A DNA stretch of 64,000 nucleotides from Mesorhizobium sp. 131-2-1 (GTDB lineage Bacteria; Pseudomonadota; Alphaproteobacteria; Rhizobiales; Rhizobiaceae): contig NZ_AP023247.1 in the NCBI RefSeq assembly GCF_016756535.1, forward strand, positions 6,386,501 through 6,450,500, given 5' to 3'. Shown here piece after piece: positions 38,288 through 46,892 of the stretch; positions within the stretch are counted from its first letter, which is position 1; every line of letters starts with the position of its first letter. The translations under genes and the position numbers were made by a program. The notes beneath the pieces were generated by a model that worked only from the letters and a program-made list of their open reading frames with translations, had not been told where the DNA came from and ran no database searches.

Positions 38288-38886
38288 GCGCGCTCGATGA
38301 CATGGCGCTGTCGGACGAGGCGCTCGAGGTCTGGATGGCCGTCAAGACCAACCCCCGCCCGCTGGTGCAGACCATATCGGCGCTGGATGGCTTCGTAACG
38401 GCGTCGGTCACCGGGCCTCGCTACCGGGACCCGCAAGACTGGATGTGCCCGCTCATGGGGTTGCCGCGGAACGTCCTGGCCAAAGGGTCTGCAACCGATC
38501 ACGCCGTGTTTGCCAGCGTCGCCAGGATCCACAACCGGATCAACGAGACGCTCTTCGACAGACCGCAGGATTATGCGCCCCGCTTCACCAGCACGCCCAG
38601 CGGCGGCATCGACCCCCGGCCGTGGTGCCAAGGGTTCTACGCAGCCATGAATCTCAACATCAAACGCTGGAAACGGCTACTCGACCTCGACAACCCCAAC
38701 CACGGCCTGCTGCTGCCGATCCTGATCTACTGCGTCGACAAAAAGGACAGGCCCGTCCTCGGTAAGCCCAGGCCGGGGCCCGACACCGCGCACTTCATCG
38801 AGCACGAGGCGTACAAAGACATCGCCCTCGTCATCCCCGCCCTGCGCGAACTCCACTACGTCACCCGCTATGACGATCGGGAGTGA
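38284..38886 (+). CDS. IS66 fourth gene, UPF0149/YecA-like
   Basis: A 200-residue protein starting at ATG 38284, which overlaps the tnpC stop by ATGA. LSDEALEVWMAV, ALDGFVTASVTGP and DWMCPLMGL match the UPF0149/YecA-like passenger found at the end of some IS66 elements. Not known to be needed for transposition. Same protein at 50871-51473. The frame is open upstream to 38206 but those codons belong to tnpC. Confidence 0.75.
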   Translation: MSALDDMALSDEALEVWMAVKTNPRPLVQTISALDGFVTASVTGPRYRDPQDWMCPLMGLPRNVLAKGSATDHAVFASVARIHNRINETLFDRPQDYAPRFTSTPSGGIDPRPWCQGFYAAMNLNIKRWKRLLDLDNPNHGLLLPILIYCVDKKDRPVLGKPRPGPDTAHFIEHEAYKDIALVIPALRELHYVTRYDDRE

Positions 38887-38964
38887 TCGGCGCCGGCGCG
38901 CCGACCAATAAGCGACTTAACCATCAAGACGATTTCGGGAAAGGTGCCTTGGCGCAACGCTTAC

Positions 38965-38972
38965 GCAGAACA
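38965..38972. repeat. Target duplication, right side of IS66 copy 1
   Basis: GCAGAACA, identical to 32345-32352. Confidence 0.95.
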
Positions 38973-39352
38973 CAGGCAAGAGCGCTGTCATCGAAATTGG
39001 TCGGCCTGATTCGAGATCACGTCGATGGCGGCCGCTCACCCGACGGGAGGAGGTGAGTCGTGATGAAAAGATCAAGCCGCACCATCTGGAGCCCAAACCG
39101 CTCCTGTACGTGCGGCAGTAGTCAGCCCATCAGGGTCCTGCACCGCGAGAGCAGCGCGGTGCAATATGCGATGCGCGATCGCATGACGTCATTCGGTCGA
39201 TCTCGTATAGACACGACGATACATGTGACCGGTCTTTCGGGGCGCGCCCCGGATGGCCAGTCATGGCGCAAACTTGGCAAGATTCAAACGGGGCACATTT
39301 GGGGAGTAGCGTTCCAGTATCGACATATGAGTGGGCTTGGAGACCTCTCGAG
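38973..39352. other. No recognisable gene
   Basis: Between the IS66 end and the oxidoreductase stop I see no motif-bearing frame. The sequence interrupted by IS66 copy 1 could not be identified from either flank. Confidence 0.4.
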
Positions 39353-40939
39353 CTATCGTGTCTCAATAAGATCGGCGGCACGCTCGCCGATCATGATGCA
39401 AGTTGCGTTCGGGTTTCCTGCTATATGACGTGGGAATATTGATGCATCCGCAACCCATAGGCCTTGAACGCCTCGGACACAAAGATCAGGGGTCACTACT
39501 GCGCGCTCATCCGCGCCCATGCGGCAGGTACCTACAGGATGATAACTCGGCATAGCGTTGTTACGGACAAACTCCTCGTCCGCAGCTGCGCCGGCTTCCT
39601 GAGCCGGAATGTCGAGGAGCTTGAGGACGTTGTCGCCGAATGGCGGCATTTTGGAAAATCGTCGGATCCAGGTCAGAGATTCAGTGAGACTGCGGAGATC
39701 CTCTGGATGGTCGAGCAGGCGCGGAAATATCGCAATTGGGTCGCGGGGACTAGCGGATCGGAGTTCTAGGTGACCTTTGCTTTCGGCGTGGTTTACGTTC
39801 GCGAAAAATGCGACAAGCTTCTTGTTGGGGACGACGCGCTTTCCATCCTCAACCCAGTAACCGTACGGCAGAAAGTGAAACTGTAGGTCTGGCTCATACT
39901 TTTCAGGGGTTGATTTAACAAAGGCAATTACTTGCGCGAGGGACTCGCCCAAGATTCCTTGTCCTCGCAGGAAATATGAAGCAAACGCTTTGATACGGCC
40001 GAGTCCGGAGGAATACGCATTGCCGGTAGCGGTGTTCACTTCGGCTAGCACGTGAAGACAGGGATGCTCCAACAAATTTTTACCAACTTCTGGGCTGTCC
40101 ACCACAGGTGTCACACCATGTTTGCGCAACTCTGTGGGATCGCCGATACCGGACAGCATGAGGATCTGTGGCGTATTTATTGCTCCAGCGGAAAGGACGA
40201 CGCCTTTGCGCGCATGGTATCTCTTCGTCTGACCCTTCTTGGTGACAATGATGCCTCCGACTCTGTTTCCGTTGATGATAAGTCGATCCACCGAAGCATC
40301 ATCTAAAAAGACGAGCCGCTTGTTTGACAATAAAGGTTTGATATATGCTTGGAATGTAGACTGACGAACACCGTTTGAGATATTGGCCTGGTTCCACGCA
40401 ACGCCATCGTGAAGTGACCCGTTCAAGTCCGAGCTTTGTGGAACGCCTAACTTGATCAAGCTATCGATGAACCGCTGAGATATCGGCAGCCGCCAGCGCG
40501 TGCTACGGACACGAACCGGTCCCAATCCGCCGCGAAACGCGTTGTCAGTGTCCCCATCAGCGGTCTCCAACTTCCGAAAGTAAGGAAGTACCGAGTTCCA
40601 TCCCCAGCCGTGGGCACCTAGCCCCTCCCAAGCTTCATAGTCGTTCCGCGAGCCCCGAATAAAGATCATCCCGTTAATCGCCGATGATCCACCCGGAACT
40701 CGCCCGCGAGGCCATCTCTCTTGCAGCCCGTTCCGTGTCGGGTCTGGCTGCGCTAGGAAGTTCCAGTCATAACGTTCATTGCCAACTGTGTAAATTGGCG
40801 AAGCAGGTATGCTAGTAACGGGGAATTTCTCTGCTTTTCCCGCTTCTACCAACAAAACTTTGAAGCCCTTCTCTACAAGGCGAGCCGTCAATGGCGAACC
40901 GGAACTTCCCGATCCAACTACAATATAGTCAACTTCCAT
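39353..40939 (-). CDS. GMC-family FAD oxidoreductase (choline dehydrogenase-like)
   Basis: A complete 528-residue GMC oxidoreductase. FAD Rossmann site DYIVVGSGSSGSPLTARL at residues 4-21 and VLLVEAG; GMC signature 1 in WPRGRVPGGSSAINGM; signature 2 in VVLSAGAINTPQILMLSGIG; active-site histidine in SYHPVGTCRMG and the final ASIFPRHIAGNPNATCIMI. These enzymes oxidise alcohols such as choline or polyethylene glycols, passing electrons to the respiratory chain or oxygen. It lies on the same strand as the binding protein and aldehyde dehydrogenase upstream; alcohol-to-aldehyde followed by aldehyde-to-acid is a reasonable pairing, but they are separated by relics and not one operon. Confidence 0.93.
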   Translation of the reverse strand: MEVDYIVVGSGSSGSPLTARLVEKGFKVLLVEAGKAEKFPVTSIPASPIYTVGNERYDWNFLAQPDPTRNGLQERWPRGRVPGGSSAINGMIFIRGSRNDYEAWEGLGAHGWGWNSVLPYFRKLETADGDTDNAFRGGLGPVRVRSTRWRLPISQRFIDSLIKLGVPQSSDLNGSLHDGVAWNQANISNGVRQSTFQAYIKPLLSNKRLVFLDDASVDRLIINGNRVGGIIVTKKGQTKRYHARKGVVLSAGAINTPQILMLSGIGDPTELRKHGVTPVVDSPEVGKNLLEHPCLHVLAEVNTATGNAYSSGLGRIKAFASYFLRGQGILGESLAQVIAFVKSTPEKYEPDLQFHFLPYGYWVEDGKRVVPNKKLVAFFANVNHAESKGHLELRSASPRDPIAIFPRLLDHPEDLRSLTESLTWIRRFSKMPPFGDNVLKLLDIPAQEAGAAADEEFVRNNAMPSYHPVGTCRMGADERAVVTPDLCVRGVQGLWVADASIFPRHIAGNPNATCIMIGERAADLIETR

Positions 40940-41189
40940 TGATCTCTTCCACTTTTCACCGCAGCAGTAGGCTTCAGTTTATCATAGAACTATCGAGCTG
41001 TCGTAGCAAACTATAGAATATGCGACGAAAAACTGAGTTATCTGCGGCGGAAGTGAAGAATTTGGTGTAGCTGACGCCGTTGGTCGCCGCGCCCTCCGGC
41101 GCACAGCCGGGTTGATCAGCGCGCCACGGCGGGCAGGCTGATGAGCGGATCATCACTCATCAGGCTGATGGTTTCCAGCGTCATGTAGC

Positions 41190-41432
41190 GGGCCCTCTGC
41201 AGTGAGCTTGGGGATGCGCAGGTCGCCGGTTCCCGGTCGCGTTTTCCAATCCCGCTCGCGGTAGCCGTTGCACTGGGCGGTCCGCCGCGCGCTCTTCTCC
41301 CCATGGTCGGCGCCAGTCGTGGCGCCCGCCTCCAACTCCATCAGCCCGCTCGGCGGCAATGCATCATCTCGCGCAGGAGACGGCATCGGCGGGTCTTCTC
41401 CAGAGCGCGCAGGTTCACCATGTCGTTTGTCA
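41190..41432 (-). pseudogene. IS256-family transposase N-terminal scrap
   Basis: Starts like an IS256 (Mutator-type) transposase: MTNDMVNLRALEKT, then in another frame LMELEAGATTGADHGEKSARRTAQCNGYRERDWKTRPGTGDLRIPKL. The usual DDE core is missing. Dead. Confidence 0.8.
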
Positions 41433-41760
41433 TCGGTGGTTCCTTTGAATCAGGTTGGTGCCAGCAACCCGACCCGAACGGAAGAACATCGATGACCACC
41501 GCTGCGCCACTCGCTCGCTACGCCGCTGTTGAGGGCGCGCTGGCCGAGCGGCTTCGCCAAGCCGAGCGCCACCACGTCGCGAGACACGACCAAAACGCAC
41601 ATCACGACCAACCCTTCAGAAATCGCTTGCTTCTCTACGTTTCGAGGTGTGGACGCTTTCATGAAAGTACCCGCGCAAAATCAGGTCGGCCGACCGCTTA
41701 AACGAACCCAGGTTTGGTAGGCGGAATGATTGTCAACCACGTCCATCTACCAAATCTTGC
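41433..41760. other. No recognisable gene
   Basis: Open frames here are short and without motifs; the binding-protein gene ends at 41761. Confidence 0.35.
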
Positions 41761-42645
41761 CTACCGCTTGCAAAGGTCGGCAGTCTTTGTTCCATCCGGC
41801 AGGTTAGACTTTGTGTAGCCGTACTTTCCGACTGAGGCCAGCATTTCTTCGCTGCCGAGGTAAGTCTTCATCACCGCATTCAAAGCATCGACATCGGCTT
41901 GTTGGTCTGGCGATAGAACAAGTCCTGGATATACTTTGCCTTCGGGCGCATTAAAAGGCTCAGCCATCTGTATGCTTTTATCGTTGTCAACAAGTCGCTT
42001 GGACGTAAAGTAGGCACCGGTTCCCGCGTCTGCGCGACCTGCCTTGATGGACTGCACCACTTCGGGATCCCCAGCAACCTGCATAAGCTTGTCGTCAGCA
42101 ATCCCAGCTTGTTTCGCCTGCTTGACATAGACTGATCCCGCGACAGCTGCCAACGTTAGGCCCTTGTCGAGGATGTCGGTCAAGGAATGAATACCTTTTG
42201 GATTCCCCTTTGCCACAAGCAATGCATCGCTGAAATTGCCGAGGGGCTCGGTGAATAGAACGTTGCGGCATCGTTCAGGAGTGATATACATGCCGCCGGT
42301 AATGATGTCGTAGCGCCCAGCTTGGAGCCCGGGAATTAGCGAGCCCCATTCCGCTACGACGGGCTCGATTTTCGTCGTGCCGAGCTTTTTAAGGAGGTCG
42401 ATTGTCATCGCATTGACAAAGCCAAGAGGCGCGTTGTTTTCTCCGGGGTACGCCCACGGGATTTCATTAGAAAAGCCGATACGGACGGTCTCGCCCTTCT
42501 TGATCTTATCAAGGAGCGACTCCGCGTGCGCCGAACACGCAGCCGCGGCAATAGAAGCCACCGCAATGCCAAGCGCAGCGATGCGCCGTTGAATTGCCAG
42601 CCTGGGCGTCCAAGTGATTTTGTTGTGAAGCTCTCTGGTTCCCAT
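41761..42645 (-). CDS. EhuB-like periplasmic solute-binding protein
   Basis: A 294-residue binding protein (family 3, SBP_bac_3) with a signal peptide (hydrophobic 22-38, Ala-x-Ala near residue 42). The mature start LLDKIKKGETVRIGFSNEIPWAY, APLGFVNAMTIDLLKKLG, EWGSLIPGLQAGRYDIITGGMYITPERC and the later GSVYVKQAKQAG are close to EhuB, the ectoine/hydroxyectoine binder. It would deliver solute to the EhuC/D/A-like system 14 kb away, whose own binding-protein gene is a stub with matching residues. No permease is next to it here. ATG 42645 is the likely start, with the twelfth-odd residue Met-free, so no better choice is visible. Confidence 0.88.
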   Translation of the reverse strand: MGTRELHNKITWTPRLAIQRRIAALGIAVASIAAAACSAHAESLLDKIKKGETVRIGFSNEIPWAYPGENNAPLGFVNAMTIDLLKKLGTTKIEPVVAEWGSLIPGLQAGRYDIITGGMYITPERCRNVLFTEPLGNFSDALLVAKGNPKGIHSLTDILDKGLTLAAVAGSVYVKQAKQAGIADDKLMQVAGDPEVVQSIKAGRADAGTGAYFTSKRLVDNDKSIQMAEPFNAPEGKVYPGLVLSPDQQADVDALNAVMKTYLGSEEMLASVGKYGYTKSNLPDGTKTADLCKR

Positions 42646-42832
42646 GAAAGAAATCTCCGTGGATTTTCATTATTATTACGGTCGGAATATGCCAGCTGCG
42701 GGTTGTTCGTTTCAAGCGAACTGAGCTGGAAATGTGCAGGAAAACTGCGTGTCTCCCGATTCAACCGCGACGAGTTATCCCTCCGGTCAGGACTCCCTGA
42801 GAGCCGCCTTGCGAGCTGAGGGCGAACGTCGG

Positions 42833-42910
42833 AATATTGCCCTCCGGCATTGCGGCGCAGGGGGATCCGGCGTCCGTCGTCCGTCAGAGAGGCATGAAAC
42901 ATTATATGGC
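42833..42910 (-). repeat. Solo RIT end relic
   Basis: Read on the minus strand, GCCATATAATGTTTCATGCC, CTCTCTGACGGACG, GGATCCCCCTGCG and CGCAATGCCGGAGGG match in order the 75 bases between the left inverted repeat and the first gene of the RIT elements (33034-33103), with a few substitutions and a small insertion. No recombinase gene follows. It is the remains of a related RIT element. Confidence 0.85.
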
Positions 42911-43023
42911 GGGGCGCCCGGCGCCAGTGTCTCCTCCAGAATCCGCCTCTTCGGCTCCGCCGGCCAGCGACGGCGCAGCAGCACCACGCTCTCCTCGAGA
43001 CGGTTTGCTACCGCATCGATGAC
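42911..43023 (-). pseudogene. IS66/IS3-type OrfA scrap
   Basis: VVLLRRRWPAEPKRRILEETLAPGA is the N-terminal helix-turn-helix lead of an IS66/IS3-type OrfA. It stops exactly where the solo RIT end begins, so a RIT-like element once sat within this gene. Dead. Confidence 0.7.
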
Positions 43024-43272
43024 TGCAAAACTTTGAAGTCTGGACTTGGGTGCGACTGCAAACCAACCCCCCCAGATTCATGGCGGCAGTGTCATCGCCT
43101 TCGCAGCTCAGCGAAGTTAAAAGGGGCGCTTACAGAGAAATCAACACCGGAAAATTCTGAAATTGGGCACTCCGTGGCTTGGCTACAGAAGCAATCTGGA
43201 AAGTTCGAGAGCATTCGGGCTGAGGCCGCCTTGTGGATCCGCCATGTGAACTTAGTTCTATCTAGTCTTAGT
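43024..43272. other. No recognisable gene
   Basis: Gap between the OrfA scrap and the aldehyde dehydrogenase stop; nothing supported. Confidence 0.35.
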
Positions 43273-44718
43273 CTAGCCAACGTTGTTCGAACCCAGAACT
43301 GCCTTGACTTCGAGATATTCCTCCAAACCGAACTTGCCATTCTCGCGACCATTGCCCGATTGCTTGTAACCGCCAAACGGCCGAGCAGCATCGCGTATTG
43401 GATAGTTTATGTGCACCATTCCGGCGCGTAAGCGGGAAGCTAATTTTTTAGCTTCATCCATGTGTGAAGACGCCACGTAGGCTGCGAGCCCATAAACAGT
43501 ATCGTTCGCAATTTGTACGGCCTCATCTTCATCTTGATAGGGTATAATTGTTAGTACGGGCCCGAAAATTTCTTCACGGGCGATGGTCATTGTGTTACTT
43601 GCGCCAGCAAATACGGTTGGCTTGACGAAATATCCTTTCTTGATGCCGTTGGGCCTACCAAGCCCGCCGGCAACCAATTCAGCTCCTTCTTCGATCCCTA
43701 TTTTGATCAGCTCCTGTACCTTTTCAAACTGGGCTTTGGTGGCAACAGGACCAATAGCGGTTTGAGGTGAGTGAACGTCTCCTACCACCAGGCTTTCCGC
43801 ACTTTCTTTCGCTATCGCTTTTGCCTGATCATGTAGGCTTGCCGGAACAAGCATTCTTGTTGGAGCACTGCAAGCCTGCCCGCTGTTGTGCATTACCCGG
43901 TGAACCCCGGTCGATACGGCCCATTTCAAATTTGCATCGGGTAGAATAATGTTTGCTGACTTACCGCCGAGCTCCTGAGTTACCCGTTTGACAGTCGACG
44001 CAGCGGTTTGCGCGATGCGTATCCCCGCTCTTGTTGATCCGGTAAAGGATATCATGTCTACATCCGCATGAGACGAAAGGGCTTCACCAACAACTGCTCC
44101 CTGTCCCTGAACCATGTTGAAGACGCCCGGCGGCACTCCAGCTGCTTCCAGGGCTTCGGTGAAAATAATGGCGCAGAGAGGTGTCATCTCGGAAGGCTTA
44201 AGGACCATGGTGCAACCTGCAGCAAGGGCTGGCGCGACTTTGGTAATAATTTGTCCAACGGGCCAGTTCCAAGGCGTTATCATACCGACAACACCGATCG
44301 GCTCACGCAAAATGCTATCTGAACCGACTGTCTCGTAGAAGCTATAGCTTTTCAGAATTTCGATCGTCCTCACGATCTCTGCGGATGCATCGTGCCATTC
44401 GCGAGCAATTTCGAGCGGTGCTCCCATCTCACGACAAAGAGTGTCCGCTATATCGTTCCTGCGTCGTTGATATTCCGTGAGCATCCTCTCCAACAACGCG
44501 GCTCGGTCAAAAACCGACCAAGCCGAGTAGATTGGAAATGCAGCGCGGGCAGCCGCTACCGCCCGGTTGACGTCCTGTACACCTCCGCCGGTAACCCACG
44601 TGAATGTCTCTTCGGTCGACGGGTTTACGACCGGCAAGAGGACCGGGTCTATTGGTGTGACCCAAGTGCCGTTTACATAATGCTTCGACTCGTGTTGCAC
44701 GAGCTTCTCCAGATTCAC
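43273..44718 (-). CDS. NAD(P)-dependent aldehyde dehydrogenase
   Basis: A complete 481-residue aldehyde dehydrogenase. MITPWNWPVGQIITKVAPALAAGCTMVLKPSE, ISFTGSTRAGIRI, the catalytic glutamate in TQELGGKSANI, the nucleophile in NSGQACSAPTRM, EEIFGPVLTIIPY and PFGGYKQSGNGRENG are all present. The branch is that of broad aldehyde/betaine-aldehyde-type enzymes. Only about 27% resemblance by eye to the other aldehyde dehydrogenase (21925-23343), so not a recent duplicate. Same strand as the DoeA-like hydrolase upstream and the oxidoreductase downstream. Confidence 0.93.
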   Translation of the reverse strand: MNLEKLVQHESKHYVNGTWVTPIDPVLLPVVNPSTEETFTWVTGGGVQDVNRAVAAARAAFPIYSAWSVFDRAALLERMLTEYQRRRNDIADTLCREMGAPLEIAREWHDASAEIVRTIEILKSYSFYETVGSDSILREPIGVVGMITPWNWPVGQIITKVAPALAAGCTMVLKPSEMTPLCAIIFTEALEAAGVPPGVFNMVQGQGAVVGEALSSHADVDMISFTGSTRAGIRIAQTAASTVKRVTQELGGKSANIILPDANLKWAVSTGVHRVMHNSGQACSAPTRMLVPASLHDQAKAIAKESAESLVVGDVHSPQTAIGPVATKAQFEKVQELIKIGIEEGAELVAGGLGRPNGIKKGYFVKPTVFAGASNTMTIAREEIFGPVLTIIPYQDEDEAVQIANDTVYGLAAYVASSHMDEAKKLASRLRAGMVHINYPIRDAARPFGGYKQSGNGRENGKFGLEEYLEVKAVLGSNNVG

Positions 44719-45049
44719 CTAGAATTGTCCAATAAGAAATCGTTCACAAGTGCGATTAATTTGAGGCATCTGCCATCTATCCTAGCAGTTTCTTAACGGG
44801 GTCTATAACAATGCTAGGGTTCAACGACCCACTTGTTGCAGAGAACGCTGCGCGAGCCTTGATCCACATAAGGACCTAATGGGATCATGCCCGCGTTCGC
44901 CAAGCTGCTGTCTTGGACGAAGCAGCGTTTGCCGGTACGTTAATATTGCGTCTACTGGCTTGGCAGCGAGCCGGCCGCAATCGGAACACCCCAAAGTTTG
45001 TTCTCGATTGGCCTAGCCCGGCATCATCGGTCAGAAGCCTGCGTGTGTT
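44719..45049. other. No recognisable gene
   Basis: Intergenic stretch of about 330 bases; no motif-bearing frame. It probably holds the promoter of the aldehyde dehydrogenase gene. Confidence 0.35.
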
Positions 45050-46228
45050 TTAGCGAACGTAAAGCTGACGTTTGTAGTTCGTCAAGATCTCGCAGCCAGT
45101 TTCGGTCACGCGAACAGTCTCGCTGGTGCCGACGTCCGCAAAGCCGAAAGCCTTGACCATAGAGGGGATATGGAAGACCATATTGGGCTTGAGGATCCGC
45201 GTTTCCCCTCGCTTAAACGACAGGATGTGCCCTTCGCCCCAATCCGGCGGGTAGCTGATGCCGATGGAATACCCCGTACGCTTGAAGCGGCCTTCATAGC
45301 CTCCAGCATTGACGGTCTGCGACCAGATGGTCCACACCTCACCGAGGGGGCGATCGGGATGTATGCCGTCGAGCATGTTTTCCAGCGCCCTTCGTGACAC
45401 GTCCTCCATTTTCTCGAGTTCACGGTTGGATGGACTGACCACGGAAGCCCGCATGATCGCGGCGCTATAGCGTCGAACAGTGCCGGACAGTTCGAGGAAG
45501 ACAGGATCACCCGGCTGAATCTGCCGGCCCGACCACGTGCCATGCGCATAGCTCGTGCGCACGCCCGAAGTCACAAACGGCGGGTAGCCGGGGTATTCAC
45601 TTCCCTGGAGCGTGACCACGCGCTGGATTTCGGCGGCGATTTCATTCTCGTTCACGCCGGCCCTTATCTGGTTGATGCCCGCTTCGATGCCGGCCTCGGC
45701 AATCCGCGCTGCCTGCCGGATATAGTCTATTTCGGCATCGGATTTGACGACGCGGACCGCCTCGACAATCATCGAGCCATCTTCGAAACGGACGTCAGGG
45801 AGAAGGGTCTTGAGCGCTTCGTAATCAGCGATCGAGAAGAACCAAGACTTTTCCTCGAACCCCACCTTCGCCTTGGCAAAACCCAGGTTTCGCAGCGTTT
45901 CCGCGAGCAGCTCGAGCGGGGCCTCGTGGTCCATGTAGCTGGTACTGTTATCTATCCACGAATAGGCCCGGACATTCACCTCTTCAATGCCACGGGTGAT
46001 ATGGAGGGGCTCCCCTTGCAGCGGGATAAGCAGATACTGGGCGGAGGCATAACCGAGCGTGTTGTAACCGCTTAAGTAAAGCATGTTTTCGGGGACGGTC
46101 ACCACGAGGATGTCCAGATCCCGCGCTGCAATGCCTTCGCGGACCGTCTTGAGCCTTCTTTGATACTCCTGGATAGTAAAAGCCAGGTCTTTTTCTACCT
46201 TTATCGTGTCTATGCCGGAAACTTTCAT
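45050..46228 (-). CDS. M24-fold hydrolase, DoeA/EutD-like (ectoine hydrolase type)
   Basis: A 392-residue creatinase/prolidase-fold protein. The N-terminal domain contains ILVVTVPENMLYLSGYNTLGYASAQY and IEEVNVRAYSW; the C-terminal pita-bread domain contains VVKSDAEIDYIRQAARIAEAG, FVTSGVRTSYAHGTWSGR and GDPVFLELSG. The standard five metal ligands of aminopeptidase P are not evident (an EL replaces the first DxG), as in creatinase and ectoine hydrolase, so a C-N hydrolase rather than a peptidase is likely. ATG 46228 (MKVSGIDTIKV) has GAAGGG upstream; the 61 residues before it in the open frame are not family-like. With the EhuB-like protein nearby, ectoine or a relative is the best guess for substrate. 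Confidence 0.82.
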   Translation of the reverse strand: MKVSGIDTIKVEKDLAFTIQEYQRRLKTVREGIAARDLDILVVTVPENMLYLSGYNTLGYASAQYLLIPLQGEPLHITRGIEEVNVRAYSWIDNSTSYMDHEAPLELLAETLRNLGFAKAKVGFEEKSWFFSIADYEALKTLLPDVRFEDGSMIVEAVRVVKSDAEIDYIRQAARIAEAGIEAGINQIRAGVNENEIAAEIQRVVTLQGSEYPGYPPFVTSGVRTSYAHGTWSGRQIQPGDPVFLELSGTVRRYSAAIMRASVVSPSNRELEKMEDVSRRALENMLDGIHPDRPLGEVWTIWSQTVNAGGYEGRFKRTGYSIGISYPPDWGEGHILSFKRGETRILKPNMVFHIPSMVKAFGFADVGTSETVRVTETGCEILTNYKRQLYVR

Positions 46229-46892
46229 AGGAGCCCTTCGAAAGAAAGAGGCGCGCCACGCGCTGGACGGCGTATTGTAGCATCTGATCTGCGCACAACG
46301 TTGCCGTCGTTTCCGAGATTGCGCAGGAAACCTGCGTTGAGTTGGCCTTGATTGCTCAAAAGCCTCCGTCCTCGTCGACATTGCTGTTGCATCGGCAGCC
46401 GCCTCCAACAATCCAAATGTCTAGAAAACGGCGGCGGGTCGGGCGAAATCTGCGCGGAGGTTGTGCCCGCGTCGGGAGCCTGGGACCCTCGCCGGCTTAG
46501 ATCACTTCACTTCCGGCAGCCTCGGCGCGCGTGCCGTCCGTCGGAGTGTTCTGCCAGTTGAGATGGCAAGCTTGTGATCGGGTAAGAATGCGGCTGCCGT
46601 CACCGCTGACGTCGCGTCCACTGTCTCGAGGCGCTGAGGGCGCGGGCCTCCCGATGCAAAGTGCCTGCGCGCACGATTGGCTGCTCCCTCCCGGCTCGAA
46701 AGTCTGCATGCAATTCGCATCTATGCAGAAAATCCTCAACATGGGCGAGAAATAGGGGGAATTTCCCACAGTCTAACGGATATGATGATTCCTACAGAGA
46801 CGAAGGCAGTTCCCCGCTGCCGCCAGCCGCGTTGGCGCTTGGACGTCTGTCCGGGGCGTTTGGACAAATGTAAACCGTAATTGACGAGCTCT
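46229..46892. other. Intergenic, no recognisable gene
   Basis: Divergent promoter region between the M24 hydrolase and the class V aminotransferase, unusually long. Short frames on both strands lack recognisable motifs. Confidence 0.4.

Larger units (their letters stand above)
32353..38964 (+). mobile_element. IS66-family element copy 1, carrying a RIT element
   Basis: Terminal inverted repeats start GTAAGCGATGCACCAAGG on the left and GTAAGCGTTGCGCCAAGG on the right (reverse complement of 38947-38964) and continue to GCACCTT. Perfect 8-bp target duplications flank it. Contents: tnpA, tnpB split by a RIT element, tnpC and a fourth gene overlapping tnpC by ATGA. Without the RIT the element would be about 3.2 kb. 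Its site duplication proves arrival by transposition as a unit, or RIT entry after arrival; a second copy lies at 50793-59965. Confidence 0.95.
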
